A stretch of DNA of 64,000 nucleotides from Terebella lapidaria (lineage: Eukaryota; Annelida; Polychaeta; Terebellida; Terebellidae): assembly GCA_949152475.1 (NCBI GenBank), contig OX424566.1, positions 33,420,423-33,484,422 on the forward strand. The letters are read 5' to 3'. A program made the translations under genes and the position numbers. Below, piece by piece: positions 11,069 to 22,884 of this stretch. The notes beneath the pieces were generated by a model. It was not told the DNA's origin and ran no database searches. It worked only from the letters and a program-made list of their open reading frames with translations. Every line of letters starts with the position of its first letter. The first letter of the stretch is position 1.

Positions 11069-12956
11069 ACGTACTCATTATTATGTACATATATCGTACG
11101 CACCGGTAACGTATACACCAACATTGGTCCCACACATTTCCCAGGCAGTGTAACCGTGCATTACAAATGACAATTTGTGGTTTTATGCGCGGTCCCTTAG
11201 CGACTCCGACTATTGGAGTACGACTCAATGAATAGACGGGCTGGTGAAACTACCCTATTGAAACATGAATGATTTTGTTGTTCGTGGTAATTTGAGGGGT
11301 ATTTTGACTACAAGGATTCAAAACAACCCTTCTGTAGGCTTTCATAGCTGTAACATAAATATCATATACGAAGTGTCACCCCGATTGCCAATGAATTATC
11401 CGCATTTTCACTTACATGTACTAATGTTCACGAATTTATTTGCGCTATATAATCTGGCCTGCTATTTGACACCTTGTCGAAGAAGATGAACGAACAGAAT
11501 GGAATATTCATATATCTTACACGGGAACCGTTAGATGAAACATAAACTAAAATGAATATATAAACTTCTGTATGTCCTGTAACTGGTACGTCACAAGCAC
11601 GATTCTTCGCTATTAATAAATAAATAATTAAAAAAGACAACAACAATAGAACCAGTATTTTGTGAAAGTCTGGTACGGTATGCCCGTTAATCAGCAGGTA
11701 TATATCAGTTCTTGTTTTTTCCCCCGAATTATTCGAGAAATGCTGAAACCTAAAGATATCATTGACATATGAAACATACAATTTTGAATGAAAAAAATAT
11801 CTTACGTGGATCATATAACTTTCGACGAGCGGTGTATAATTCCTAGACAATGCCCGGATAGTGATCGACAGACCGTGAACCACGATAGAACGCGTGGTCC
11901 CGCAAACTGGTATTTCGACGAACACCATAGTAGAAGAGTCAATAGCGAAATAAAAAAAAAAATAAAAAAAGAAGAAACCACGAGACAACACATGATGTTA
12001 GAAATACAGAACGAGTTAAAAAAAAAAGTTCCTTCCTGATAAGTGTCATTTGAGGCTTTCCATGTTCTAGCCATTAACTAGAGAATAGAATGACCAGATA
12101 TAGGCGTACTACTACAAATGTATATAGGTTTACGCTTCAACAATTCACTTCCGAAACACACATCGGCTCATATTACTTCGGCTTTAAGGTTCCTGTAAAA
12201 TGGTCTTTCATGCCTTTCCGGCGACAACATGCATGTGCACAACTACAGTGAACATGTCTCTTACATGTTATTAGGCACTTAAGTATAAGAAATATATATA
12301 CAACCACAAGAAATCGCTGGGAATTCGATATTTTACTCACGTTATGATGTACGCTCTGACTGGTAGTCAGAGGGTAAATCATAGATGTGCAAATACGAGT
12401 ATATTGGTATCCATCGTTTCAAGTACACAGGCATGTCAGTAGGCCTATATGATCAGACGTATATGTATGTTGTAGGAGAACGTATCATTTCACGTATGTC
12501 ATATAACACACGTACAAGCAAGGTTTATCAAACAAAGCTCATATTTGTGCCTCTCTGAAAATAACCTTATGTTTACATTGGCTACTTGTACATGGTATAT
12601 AAGGCCTAGTAATTCAGTCATTTGTTTATTATTAGACGATGGTAATCATGTCTCGCCCATAATTTGGTTTATGTTCGCATCGCGATTTTTGCACCAATTA
12701 ATCAATTTACCACTGATTACTGACCCTTGCTTATCACTCGTTCTCCGTCACCGATCGAAGTCCACGTGCAATATCAGTATGTGTTAGTCAAAACACAACA
12801 AAAACACTGATACTAATATAGACAATGTATGCAATAGCCTTGATTGCGAATGAATCGACACGACGCCGGTAGCTTAGGAATAAAGGTAATATATTACGTG
12901 ATAAAATTTGATACCATTGCAGTTTTGCCAGAATATGGGTAATTATCTCCAATTTA
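11069..12956. other. Intergenic, upstream of deiodinase, no gene supported
   Basis: AT-rich with homopolymer runs. The longest frame (minus 11991-11428) is driven by poly-A/T and has no splice or family support. Promoter and any non-coding first exon of the deiodinase may lie near the right end; a TTTTTACAG acceptor-like motif ends at 12983. Confidence 0.4.
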
Positions 12957-13025
12957 ATGACACAAACATATACATTTTTACAGGATTATTTTAATTCGCA
13001 TGATATACATTTTACAATCTCAGAC

Positions 13026-13847
13026 ATGATGGGTGTGGTGGACTTCCTGGTGAGGAAGTTCCGTCCAATCAGAGAGCTGATGTGGAGACTGGTCGAGATC
13101 GTTCTCATCAAGCTTCTATACACGTTTGGCTCCAAGGAAACCATCGCACGCTATAGCCGCGTGATACACAGGGTCTACAACTTTCACCCGGACGATCCCG
13201 TGGGGCCGCTCGAGGCCGTCGGGGGTTTCGCCTCGATCGCGTCCTTGAGGATGTGGGTTGGTCGGACTATACTCGCTTTGAGACACAACGTTGTTTACGT
13301 CGGTGATAAGGTGCCTGACTTACAGCTTATTCGCGTGAGCGAGACGAAATGGTCACCCTGTCATCTTCTCGACTTCATGAAGCCAGGGCGCCCCCTCGTG
13401 ATAAACTTTGGAAGCTGCAGCTGACCTCCGTTTATGACCAAGCTGGCGAAATTCAACCAGCTGGTCAAGAAACGCCACCACGCGGTCGACTTTGTAACTG
13501 TTTATATTCGGGAAGTTCATCCGACCGACGGCTGGTCGTTTCCTAGCAACAACTACGCCATTAGACAGCATAGATCGGTGTTAGAGCGAATTGATGCGGC
13601 CAGAACAGTTCTGCCAGAACTGACCGAAGCCCCAGTCCTGGTCGATTTGATGACAAATGAGGCTGCTGGGGTGTTTGAGGCTATTCCGGAGAGGCTTTAC
13701 GTAATTCTCAACGGCAGAGTTATGTTCAAAGGGAGGGCTGGACCCAATGGCTACAGTATTAACGAGGTTGTGACATGTCTGGATAAGCTGAAGTCAAAGG
13801 CTAACGAATGTCAAAAGACCAAACGAGTCACTGTAAGGTTCACATAA
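13026..13847 (+). CDS. Iodothyronine deiodinase, selenoprotein (UGA = Sec at 13422-13424)
   Basis: Thioredoxin-fold selenoenzymes of this family remove iodine from iodothyronines, and act membrane-anchored. The reading frame runs through one in-frame TGA: NFGSCS-(U)-PPFMTK, matching the deiodinase active site NFGSC-x-U-P. It continues with VYIREVHPTDGW, holding the family's conserved His and Trp, then ERLYVI and a KGRAGPNGY-like segment, to TAA at 13845-13847. An N-terminal hydrophobic helix (LMWRLVEIVLIKLLYTF) fits the usual anchor. From the ATG at 13026 the product is 273 residues with Sec at 133, close to vertebrate type 2; a twin ATG is at 13029. The frame also has an ATG at 12957, but the stretch between ends in an acceptor-like TTTTTACAG. 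The coding region is in one exon. A SECIS and poly(A) signal follow. Which deiodinase type it corresponds to cannot be told. Confidence 0.93.
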
Positions 13848-14286
13848 TAAAATAAAACGAGTAAACATCAAAATATGCCCAACAATTTTGAAATATGCTC
13901 CTCAATTTATGGTAGAGTGTATAGTTGAGTCAAGTGCATTCAACCAGACTTTCGGCAAGACCACAAATTTGTCCAGACCAGAGCAAGATTACCAATAGTC
14001 CCTAAGTATCCCGATAAAAGATGAACCTGCACTGTGGACAGAATTCCTGAATATCCTGGTGTTCAGTTTTCAATAGTTCGTACACCTAATGACGATGATA
14101 CGGTTTTTATATGCTTTTAATTCTATGAAAAAAAGTTATATATCAATAGATCTACAATTACATTATGATATTGTGTTCGTGTGTACGTATATGTGTATAG
14201 ATGTTTGTGTTTGAAATCTAACGAATTTATATCACTTTGAAGAGATCCCAACAGTTTGAAGAGACTTCGACACGTCATGAATGCGA

Positions 14287-14362
14287 ATAATTTATTCTAT
14301 TATGATGGGCACCAGATCAACCCGTCGAAGGCATTTGGATCCCGGATGTGTTGTAATAATTA
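14287..14362 (+). promoter_or_regulatory. SECIS element of the deiodinase mRNA
   Basis: Found 455 bases after the stop. The core ATGA (14302-14305) faces GGAT (14344-14347), giving the non-Watson-Crick TGA/GA pairs. The stem between them pairs GGG (14307-09) with CCC (14341-43) and CCAGAT (14312-17) with ATTTGG (14333-38). The unpaired AA (14319-20) sits on the 5' side of the apical loop, 13 bases after ATGA, as SECIS elements require. A basal AT-rich helix (14292-97 with 14353-59) lies below a small internal loop. A short CC/GG pair in the apical part could make it form 2. It directs selenocysteine insertion at the UGA at 13422. Confidence 0.75.
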
Positions 14363-14381
14363 TGTTTGCATTCATGACTGT

Positions 14382-14387
14382 AATAAA
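14382..14387 (+). terminator. Poly(A) signal AATAAA of the deiodinase
   Basis: AATAAA lies 20 bases past the SECIS, giving a 3' UTR of roughly 550-570 bases that includes it. Confidence 0.55.
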
Positions 14388-14735
14388 AAAACATCTTTGG
14401 AAACATGCGAAACTGTGCTTCATTGATCTCGCGCCACGGTATAATACTCAGTATTGAAACCAGCATTCATCACAATGTAACCGTCTTTGCCGGTCCAACG
14501 TAGTCCTGTCATAACGGGACTCTATCATGACAATAATATCGCAGTCGTGGCTCCTCAGAATGAGCTCGATTCTTCGCAGTTGACTAATCAGGTCACGATA
14601 GCACCCATCAGTCGTCGAATCTTCGTGCTTCGCTGCGGGCTCATCACTAGATTCAAACCCTTATTAAGCATGTCACACCAAAATTGGGATTCACTGCGAA
14701 AAGAACATATTTAAAACTATGACAACAATGCATCT

Positions 14736-15025
14736 TACCGTGAAGAAATATCATGTGAACATGTCTTACCATGACAATTATCATGAGAAGACGTTTTATC
14801 GTGTTAAACATAATGGTAAGTCACCTAAAATATCGTTATATTTTTCATGTTAAGATGTCTTGTCATATTTTCTCACAGTTAGACGTACTATCGTCATAGT
14901 TTTTCATGGTAAGACGTCTTGTGGTTATAATTTTTCACAATAAGACGCCTTATCGTTATATTTTTTTTACGATAACACGTCTTGTCGTCATAAATTTTCA
15001 CAGTACGTCTTATTGTGATAGTGCA
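14736..15025 (+). repeat. Degenerate tandem repeat, about 30-bp period
   Basis: Units of the type TAAGACGTCTTATCGTTATA followed by TTTTTCACA repeat from about 14770 to 15020, with looser copies before it. The core TAAGACGTCTTA is itself nearly palindromic. It has no coding potential and lies downstream of the deiodinase. Confidence 0.75.
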
Positions 15026-15539
15026 CAAACCAGGTCGTGATAAATTATGTGGTTAAGAGGATGATCAAATAACGCTTCCATAGTGTACCTAAATGAACAC
15101 TTGTATCTTTTATTCGCACGTACAAATTATTGTTTTGCAATAATAATTTATTTCATGAATAGTTCAGGCATTTCATTTTTTGTCTTTCGCCAAATTCATC
15201 AGAGTTCAGGCATATCATGTAGATGTGCTGTATAGATTTGGAGCCAGATCCGAGGTCCGTGAGGATGAAATAGATGTAAATTTCTGGACAGTTTCCGCAC
15301 GGTTACTCAAAACTGCGTTCTAATACTACTCGTCCACTAAATGAATGTCATTTAGTCCGACTGTCACCTTTCACATTTATCACCTTGTTTATTATTTTTC
15401 TGTTAATACAAGCTACAAATTGTCTCTGAGACAGAATGGCAATGTCTCAAGATCATCATAATATTGTTTATTTAGGACAGATATGCACTGAAAACAGAAT
15501 GATACAGATTGAAGCAATGTAGCATTATTGTGTATTTAA

Positions 15540-16130
15540 TATGATATCAAAATGTACACCGAGACATTTGACATTTCTCGAGTCAAAACGTCTGTGATAG
15601 ATCTGACTACCAAATTGGATGTTGATTGAGATGGGGAAGTTTGAGAGATGTGTCATAGTTGGCGGAACAAACTATTTCGCTAGCTCTGAGTTGGGGGGAT
15701 ACACATGAAATTGACATAGCAAAGAACCAGTTGCTGCTGTGGATATTGCCTGGCGTCATGCAATTTCATATCAATTTCCTGACTTGTAAATTGCTTGGGT
15801 GACACAAGGAATGGTTTTGGGTGACATGAGAACGAAATGCGTGTGTGGAGATGAACAAATACTGGATTTATGGACAGCCCAGGTAAAAAGACACTGATAA
15901 TATCTTTAATCAGGTGATTACGTTTCAAAATATTTGTCAGTTATTCAGTCAATTGAAAGGGATTATCATACATAATCTTCTTGCCCCAAGATGTTTTAAT
16001 GTTTGGATAATATATTCAGCACAAGTTCACTAGACTGAAGTATGGAAATCATTGGGTGCTCAGAGAAAGAAATCACAAATACAAAACCCATATAGAAAAC
16101 TGGTAAAATGTTTGGTACATGTTTGACATG
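15540..16130. repeat. Left copy of a direct duplication with conserved minus-strand core
   Basis: Matches 17575-18130 in the same orientation. The best conserved part (about 15715-15810) is open on the minus strand as SPKQFTSQEIDM..LHDARQY then PQQQLVL. Flanks are clearly more diverged. It may be a duplicated exon of an unrecognised gene or part of an old element. The longer frame around it (15928-15680 minus) has no family match. Confidence 0.55.
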
Positions 16131-16830
16131 ACTGGACCGTTTTATTTGCATGCTATTTTGTTTACTGTCTGACTACAGGATGGCGTGCTTGGTTGCTATA
16201 ATCCGTAACCCATAACGTGCACGTTTGTCTTCAGCAGGCAAAGTCTTTCGGCCCGTGCTGTTGTTCGAAAAAGCAAAAATATACAACTCTAATTAGCAGG
16301 ATTAAATGAACAGTATCTTATGACAAAGGGTAAAAGTACAAAACAAATATAAGTAATTCTGTCCCGTACTGATATGTCAACGTGAACACAGTTATCAACC
16401 ATAAGGTGATTTTTGAATTGTGTCAAATTTGATAGGATTGAACTTTATGGATGTGGATTGATTTGTGCAAAGATACTAATTCGGAGTAATGGAGGTACTG
16501 TATTCAACCGGAAAGTTAAACATGTCAGTGTGAATAGTTAGTAAACAGAGTGACGCAAAATGAAAAGGCATCTTCTGTGAGGCTTCAGGTCAAGAAGTGG
16601 GCTCCAGGAAGAAATCAGCATAAAAACTGAAAATATATATGGAGTCAAGCTATGGCAGTACACGAATAAGAACGATGGTCATATAGCTCATCATAAAATA
16701 ATTGCCATCAGTAATCTCAAGCTGTTGTATATCATCTTTAACCTCGCTAAAGGTAACATTTTTGAATCGCACAATAATTCTGTTAGTACATGTATATAAC
16801 GCTAGATTCAGGTCATCATGCTTATCACCA
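16130..16830. other. Diverged continuation of the 15.5/17.6-kb duplication
   Basis: A stretch near 16580-16620 (AGGCTTCAGGTCAAGAAGTG and following) resembles 19424-19480, suggesting the duplicated unit originally reached about 1.1 kb. No gene seen. Confidence 0.4.
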
Positions 16831-17340
16831 CTTCAGAGTCTTCAAATTTCATTCAGTTCAACCTTAGACATGTCAGCCACTAATTATCATCTCAAGGTCA
16901 AGTTCAAGGTCACCAAGACTCCCCAATATGCGACTTTCTATATGCTTGTGAAACGGGGCGAACCCCTATTTGTATACATATGTACTTTAAAAACATTTTG
17001 TTAACTTCACAAGTGACATGATTTTCGTATCCCCCACTGAACGTCAACTGAAGTGAAATCCAAGGTATGCGATATATGCTTTATAAGATTTTTTTGTATG
17101 CTCATAATACATACCTGAACTCCATTTACATTTAGACGTGAATGTAAACCAATCACTCAGTTTCATCATATGCCAAGTACAAGGTCACAAAAAGATCCAC
17201 CAGAAGTGACTTTCTATATGCTCAGATTACAAACTTAGTGTCTATCTACAAATAATTGGTCTGCAGTGATCGTTTACATCTTCTAGTTCGCGCGTAATCT
17301 TAAGAATTACCACTCAAGATCATGCGATGTCAACAAGCTC
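16830..17340. repeat. AAGGTCA-containing repeats
   Basis: GGTCAAGTTCAAGGTCACCA (about 16898), then CAAGTACAAGGTCACAAAAA (about 17174), each followed by a similar GACTTTCTATATGCT segment (about 16930 and 17210). It is a low-identity tandem arrangement with a period near 280 bp. Similar sequence is at 3820-4030 and 43490-43640. Confidence 0.55.
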
Positions 17341-17574
17341 GAAGTCACTAAATGATGTACCATATCATATATGATTGATTGTGCATTTCGAACGATGAGG
17401 CAATTTCACCATTATACAGAATATAAACGATCCAAATCGGTAAAATGTCACCTGTATCACATGTTTGGAAATGTCCGAGAAGTTATCAATAACGTTGGTA
17501 TAAGATTATACCGTAATGATACTGGAAGGAACGGAATAATGATGAACCATTTATGAGGCATATAACATGAGAAC

Positions 17575-18130
17575 CAAACACACACCAAAACATTTGACAT
17601 TTCTATGATGGATGCGACTATCAAATTGGATGTAGATTAAGATATGAGGAGTTGGATGGATGTGTCAAAGACGATGTAACCAACTATTTCGCTAGATCTG
17701 AATCGGAGAGACACGAAATTGGCCGAGCGAAGAACCAGTTGCTGCTGTGGATATTGTCTGGCTTCATGCAATTCCATATCAATTTCCTGACTTGTAAATT
17801 GCTTGGGTGACACCTCGTCTAGGTTAGGATGACCTGAGGATGAAGTACCTACACATCTGGAAACAAATACATAACGAATTTCTGTTCGCAGAACAAATAC
17901 AGATAGTGATTTTCAGTATTCACGTTTCAAATATCTGTCAGCTATTCGGTTCATTAAAACCATTCGAAATCATATGTCAGCATGAAGTCACATAGATATT
18001 TCTCACACCAACGAGATGTTTTTTTGTGTAAAATTTTGCACATAAAATGTGTTGATTCGATTATGATCATTTAGAACTGCAGTATGGAAATCACCGGTGC
18101 TATCAGAAAACAAACGCCGATACAAAACAC
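17575..18130. repeat. Right copy of the direct duplication, interrupted by a foldback element
   Basis: Matches 15540-16130. Here the minus strand is open over a longer span, from GTACTTCATCC after an acceptor-like TGTGTAG to a stop beyond GYIVFDTSIQLLIS, and contains SPKQFTSQEIDMELHEARQY. Differences between copies inside the core are few. The TTAA foldback at 18143 lies where the left copy has none. Confidence 0.55.
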
Positions 18131-18142
18131 GACTACAACTTA

Positions 18143-18701
18143 TTAAAGCAGCTGCCTTCGAATGTTTGCAATATTTTCTCCAAAACTAAATCTTAGTGCA
18201 ACACATCTAATACAAGATAATAAAACTTGTGCACATTGATTTTGACAATTACACTCTGCCCGAGTTGTCTTTTCATCTGATTTGACACACATTTTACGCC
18301 AGGTTTGTATATAAACAAACGAACTGTAACCATCACACACAGATGTAAACAAAGCGTCAAAATGCAAGATGGACTGACAATTCCACACACAAAACGGTAT
18401 ATCACTAATCATTTTTTCATAACTACACCATTTTTGCAGATACATACTGAAAATTGTACTCAATGTGGAATTTTAAGGCCAATTTGGGTATTTGTTTACA
18501 TTCGAGTTTGATGGATAGACCTCGTTTGTTTATAAACAAAACTGGCATAAAATGTGTGTTAAACCGGATGAAAAGACAAATCTGACAGAGAGTAATCGTC
18601 AATATCAGTGTGCACATGTTTTATTATCTTGTATTAGATGTGTTGCACTAAGATTTAGTTTTGGAGAAAATATTGCATACATTCGAAGGCAACTGCTTTA
18701 A
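18143..18701. mobile_element. TTAA-flanked foldback element, second family, about 559 bp
   Basis: TTAA at both ends (18143-18146 and 18698-18701). The terminal sequence AAGCAGCTGCCTTCGAATG is mirrored by CATTCGAAGGCAACTGCTTT. The inverted arms extend about 200 bp at high identity (AATATTTTCTCCAAAACTAA / TTAGTTTTGGAGAAAATATT), around a short centre. Small open frames on both strands reflect the symmetry. A second, more diverged copy is at 47084-47767. Confidence 0.85.
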
Positions 18702-18989
18702 AGTGTGTGTTAAATATATAGATCATTTGATCAGTTAATGTTCAAGACTCGTTGTTTACTTGTCGTAATTAATTACCAAGTGAACGGACATAAACTCTTA
18801 CCAGTGAATATAATGTTCGGTTTTAATATAAGCATGTCAGCGAATCTGAAAATACTGTACATGCATCATAACGGACATGCATTTTCAAAATGCATTCAGA
18901 AAGTGCATACAAAAAACCCTTGGTATGTTGTCAGATGAAAAGATCTCATATTATATCGCTTCTTTTGTTAGAGCCCAAATATTTGTGTC

Positions 18990-19190
18990 AATCTTCTATC
19001 ACCAATACCGACATAGTTTGTAGAAACAAACTACTTCTGAAATGGCAGTTTTTTTCTCAATAGAAATAATGTCCGCCCATGATGTCCGCTGGTGTCATCA
19101 GCTGCAGACAGTGTTCAAAATATAGTTGTTCTTAATGTACTCTGATACAATTAATATATAACTGCACATAACCGATTATTCACTTTGGAA
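18990..19190 (+). repeat. Diverged copy of repeat A
   Basis: TATCACCAATACCGACATAG through GTGTCATCAGCTGCAGACAG and CTGATACAATTAATATATAA follows the order of motifs in the repeat A unit at 23704 at lower identity. Confidence 0.5.
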
Positions 19191-20690
19191 ATATAAAAGG
19201 GAAACATCCCATGACATACATATAAGAGTTAATGGTAGCAAAGTTAGATTAATAGAACATATTTTATTTCAAATCGATAGATAGAGGCAAACGGGGATAT
19301 AATTTGTACTGATAAAGTGGTTGAGTTGATGGACAAAGATATTCATCTGCAGCTATACTGATTTAAATTAATTAAAGTAATCGTAAAGTTAAAGTAATCT
19401 TATTATAAACAGGCATATTCTGTAAGGCTTCAGGTCGACAAGCGGGCCCAAGGAAGTAATCAGCACGGAAACCCTTCAAAGGCGATATCGTCACAGTGTA
19501 ACAAGGGAGGTGGAAGATTGCACACCAGTTGACACCAACGAACTAGTCACAGCCTAGAAATTCACAGTGTAACACAAAAATACACAGATATTACTGTTCT
19601 TTCTTCCTCCATCAACCCATTTGCACCGTTTGTTGGATACGTGTGATTTTTTTTTCTGCCTTGTATGCAAATACTAGTTGTGGGGTGATGGTAAAGAAAT
19701 GGCGGCCCATGTATCGCAGGTTACTCTTTGTTCTAAATTCAACAAGTAAGCGTCAGGAAATGTAGTAAAAGACATGTGTCGCCTCTTAGCATTGCACAGC
19801 TCGATTCCAATGTTGGGAATTTGAAGTTTATTTGAGTCTGCATTGCTGTAGTTATGACATGCTGCAATTATAGTCACAGAGTTTCACTATTCTGTGAATA
19901 ACAAGTTCAGGGACTTTCCAGACTCAAAACGGAACAATTTCTAAACATTTTCCAGACCCAGATCAATTCGAAACCCCTATGCACGATAGCTCGTTAATAT
20001 AAATTTAACATGCTACATACATTTAACTGGTACGCTAAGGCTCCATTATTCACATCTATACATATAGTATTCGACGTGTAAAACAACATATTTGGGTGAA
20101 ACATTTCGACAAACTGCATCGAACGGGAAAAATCCCTCTAAAACATATACTAGTATATCCGCAAGGCATTGTGCAGCCTGTGAGGCTGTGCCCTGACCAT
20201 CCCTTTTGCCCGTTTTAACTGACTGTCATACATATATAAAAGTTTGTGTAGATTTGAAGAGATTCGTATAAATACGAATGCGTTTATGCCAATTCCATCA
20301 TGTTCAAAACTTCATGATCGCAAGTATACTGGGTACATTGGTTGATAAGAAGGAAACCGTTACGTGCACAAATATTTTTTGACAATTTTTTTCCCCCGGC
20401 CATCATCACAATTTGAATGGTCGGCAATACAAAATGACATCTTTCGAAACAGTGCTCAATCCACGATGATATCAACAAGCCATCTACACGAGGTCGGGAA
20501 TTCCAGGGGAGCCGCTGTCTGATCGGCCAAATCTTTCGAAGTACTCGCAAAATTTTGCGGTTGTCAGGCATGAAGAAATTTTGAGAACGTTTCACAATCT
20601 AACTGGAATATTTTGTTCAGTGATTGTGTCCATCTGGTTGTTGACACTAAACTTTTTTGAAACAAATGCTGCTGTAAACATTGCAGGATC
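19190..20690. other. Intergenic, no gene supported
   Basis: Contains the diverged continuation at 19424-19480 noted above. Short frames (minus 20595-20284, 19877-19674) have no splice or family support. Confidence 0.4.
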
Positions 20691-22110
20691 GGACCAACGC
20701 CTCCATTCATGGCCCGTTTTTATCGTATTTGAATATGTCACCTCCTGATGGAGGCGACAATGAACATTGAAAATGTGCCTGACGGATTAAATGGCATTCA
20801 TTCAGTGGGTGAGTAGTATTAGTAGAGCATAGTGCGCTACATGGGCCGAAAAGTCTAACAGGCGCGTGGGATTTCGTGGGTGTCACGCCTAATCAACTGT
20901 GTCACAATGACAGTTGACAGCAGAACAAACGAGACCCAATGGATATTGCGGACAGACCATTAATTGCATCGAAAATTCAATTAGCACCTGGAGAATACAC
21001 CAGCGATTCTAGGCTGTTCGTCTTCCAGTGTTGAGCCACATCAGATCTCACATACAGGTTATGTGTCATTTCTGAGGCAGGGGTGAGGCAATACGTGATC
21101 ATAATTCTGACTAGGACACCTACATAAATGCCTGTTGGTTTTGGAGAGTTATTCATACTAATCATAATCGGTTCTTACTGCTTCCTTGTGTATGTAAGTC
21201 AGTATCAATCTATTACCACCAATGTAGCCAAGTTTTGATGATTCCAATAACAAACGTAAAATACAACATTTTGCAATAGACTAAATACTTTAACAAAAGA
21301 CACACTGGCGTCATCAGGGGTAGACAGTGTGTTAAATGTAGTTGTTTCTACTGTACACCTGATGGAATTAGTATAAAACTGCCCAACAACCTGTAATAAT
21401 TTAGAAATCCGAAACAAACCCAATGGAACAGATATATGACAAATACATAAGAACGTAATCACAAACCAGAAGGCTACTCAGTTGATGATATCCTCCGGGA
21501 CAGATTTAATGTCCGCCAGAAGTGAAATCGACTCAGTGGTATGAATGTAAGTATCAATCTATTACCAACAATACAGTCAGATTTTGATGATGTATATCAC
21601 CTCTACTACTCAACGTTCCGGCTAGGATCAATCTCTCGGCTCTGCGTGCCAGTATCAATTATAAACGAAATAATAAAATCCAGTAGATCAACCCGTAAAT
21701 GGATACACACAGGAAATGCACCATATATTTAGTGCCACATGTTTCAAATATGGTTTCGTCAAACACATGGACGTTAGACAGACAACGTTAACATTGTACA
21801 GATATTAGTGTGGTTTTTGGACGAGGAAGATGAAATATTCACTTGCAGAAGCAGGTGCGCGTGGGGTTTTGTGTATGCAACACCTAACCTACTATGTTAC
21901 TGTGACGGTCAAGTGACAGCAGAATAAACGAGGCCCACCCACGATTTTGCGGATGATGCTGGGAGATCATGGCCAATATAAATCACTTAACACCTGAAGC
22001 ATGTTCATTCATACAATCTCGGGAGACATGTCCTCCATAGTCTAGTTTGTGGCACTCCTGATGCTTCCAATCAGGTTAGAAATTCTTATAATAGTAGCAA
22101 AAAAGTAAAT
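20690..22110. repeat. Repeat B copies flanking repeat A
   Basis: A segment at about 20860-20990 (GGCGCGTGGGATTTCGTGGG through GACAGCAGAACAAACGAGAC) recurs at about 21850-21950 (GTGCGCGTGGGGTTTTGTGT through GACAGCAGAATAAACGAGGC). GAATATGTCACCTCCTGATG (about 20731) recurs as GAATATGTTGCATCCTGATG (about 22413). A related AGTGG-TGAGTAGTATTA piece is near 43700. This is dispersed repeat B, of unknown class. Confidence 0.5.
21190..21600 (+). repeat. Repeat A unit with direct-repeat ends
   Basis: It starts GTAAG..TCAGTATCAATCTATTACCACC and ends about 350 bp later with the same start sequence again (GTAAGTATCAATCTATTACC at 21547). Internal landmarks are GACACACTGGCGTCATCAGG and CTACTGTACACCTGATGGAA. 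Same organisation as at 23704-24122. Confidence 0.75.
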
Positions 22111-22884
22111 ATTTGGAAACCTCTATCAATTCAGAATCCAATCAATTAGAGGAGCCCTCCTTCTGGTTCATGATATTCAATCATGCTATACACTAACAGA
22201 CAAATTTATGAAGAATTTCTCTTCAAAGTAAAAACATTTTACAATAATATACTCAAATGCTTCACATATACAATATTTATTATTATACTCTATATAAAAA
22301 CATCTCTGTGTATGATCTCAGCATACCATGCGCGGGACACCTCAAACTGAAGGGCTACTAAAGTAGCTTGGAATTGCACCATAGCCATATACGCCATTTT
22401 CGTCGTACTTGAATATGTTGCATCCTGATGGAATCGAAAATATTAGCCTATAGATGTTGTACTCTGTCAATGTCTATTGTCTGTAGTGAACCAGAAATTC
22501 GGACAGCCCGATATCAAGTAATACTGAGTATATCATATTACGGTCTTTGTACTTGATAATATTGTTGAGGTGGTGTTGTTTGGATAGTATTATACAACTG
22601 TTTAAACATAATGATTGCATTAATGAATTAGTATAAAGCATTAGTTATGTGCCGGCAACAAAAACGGTATGAGTATTTGGCCTTGGATATGTGATATGCT
22701 GTAGAACACACGCCTGTCACAACAAAGCCTGAGACCTTTGCACCTTTGTCCAGAGCATACGTGTATATGTTTATCGTTAACCATTCGCGTTGTATCATCA
22801 TCACAAGTGTAACACGTACAGACACTGTGATTTTCGCAATGTGAAAGCAGGAATCAAGCTGCAAGTGCCAGAAAAGTGGTTCAT

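Noticed and set aside
11428-11991. 187-codon minus-strand frame
   Set aside because: Composition is driven by homopolymer runs; no domain, splice signal or conserved copy.
14265-14330. Alternative SECIS using CTTCGAC/GTCGAAG arms and ATGA at 14277
   Set aside because: The outer helix is perfect, but the apical AA spacing and upper helix do not fit SECIS rules. The overlapping 14287-14362 fold fits far better.
18143-18617. Several 60-106 codon frames on both strands
   Set aside because: They are mirror images produced by the foldback element's inverted arms.
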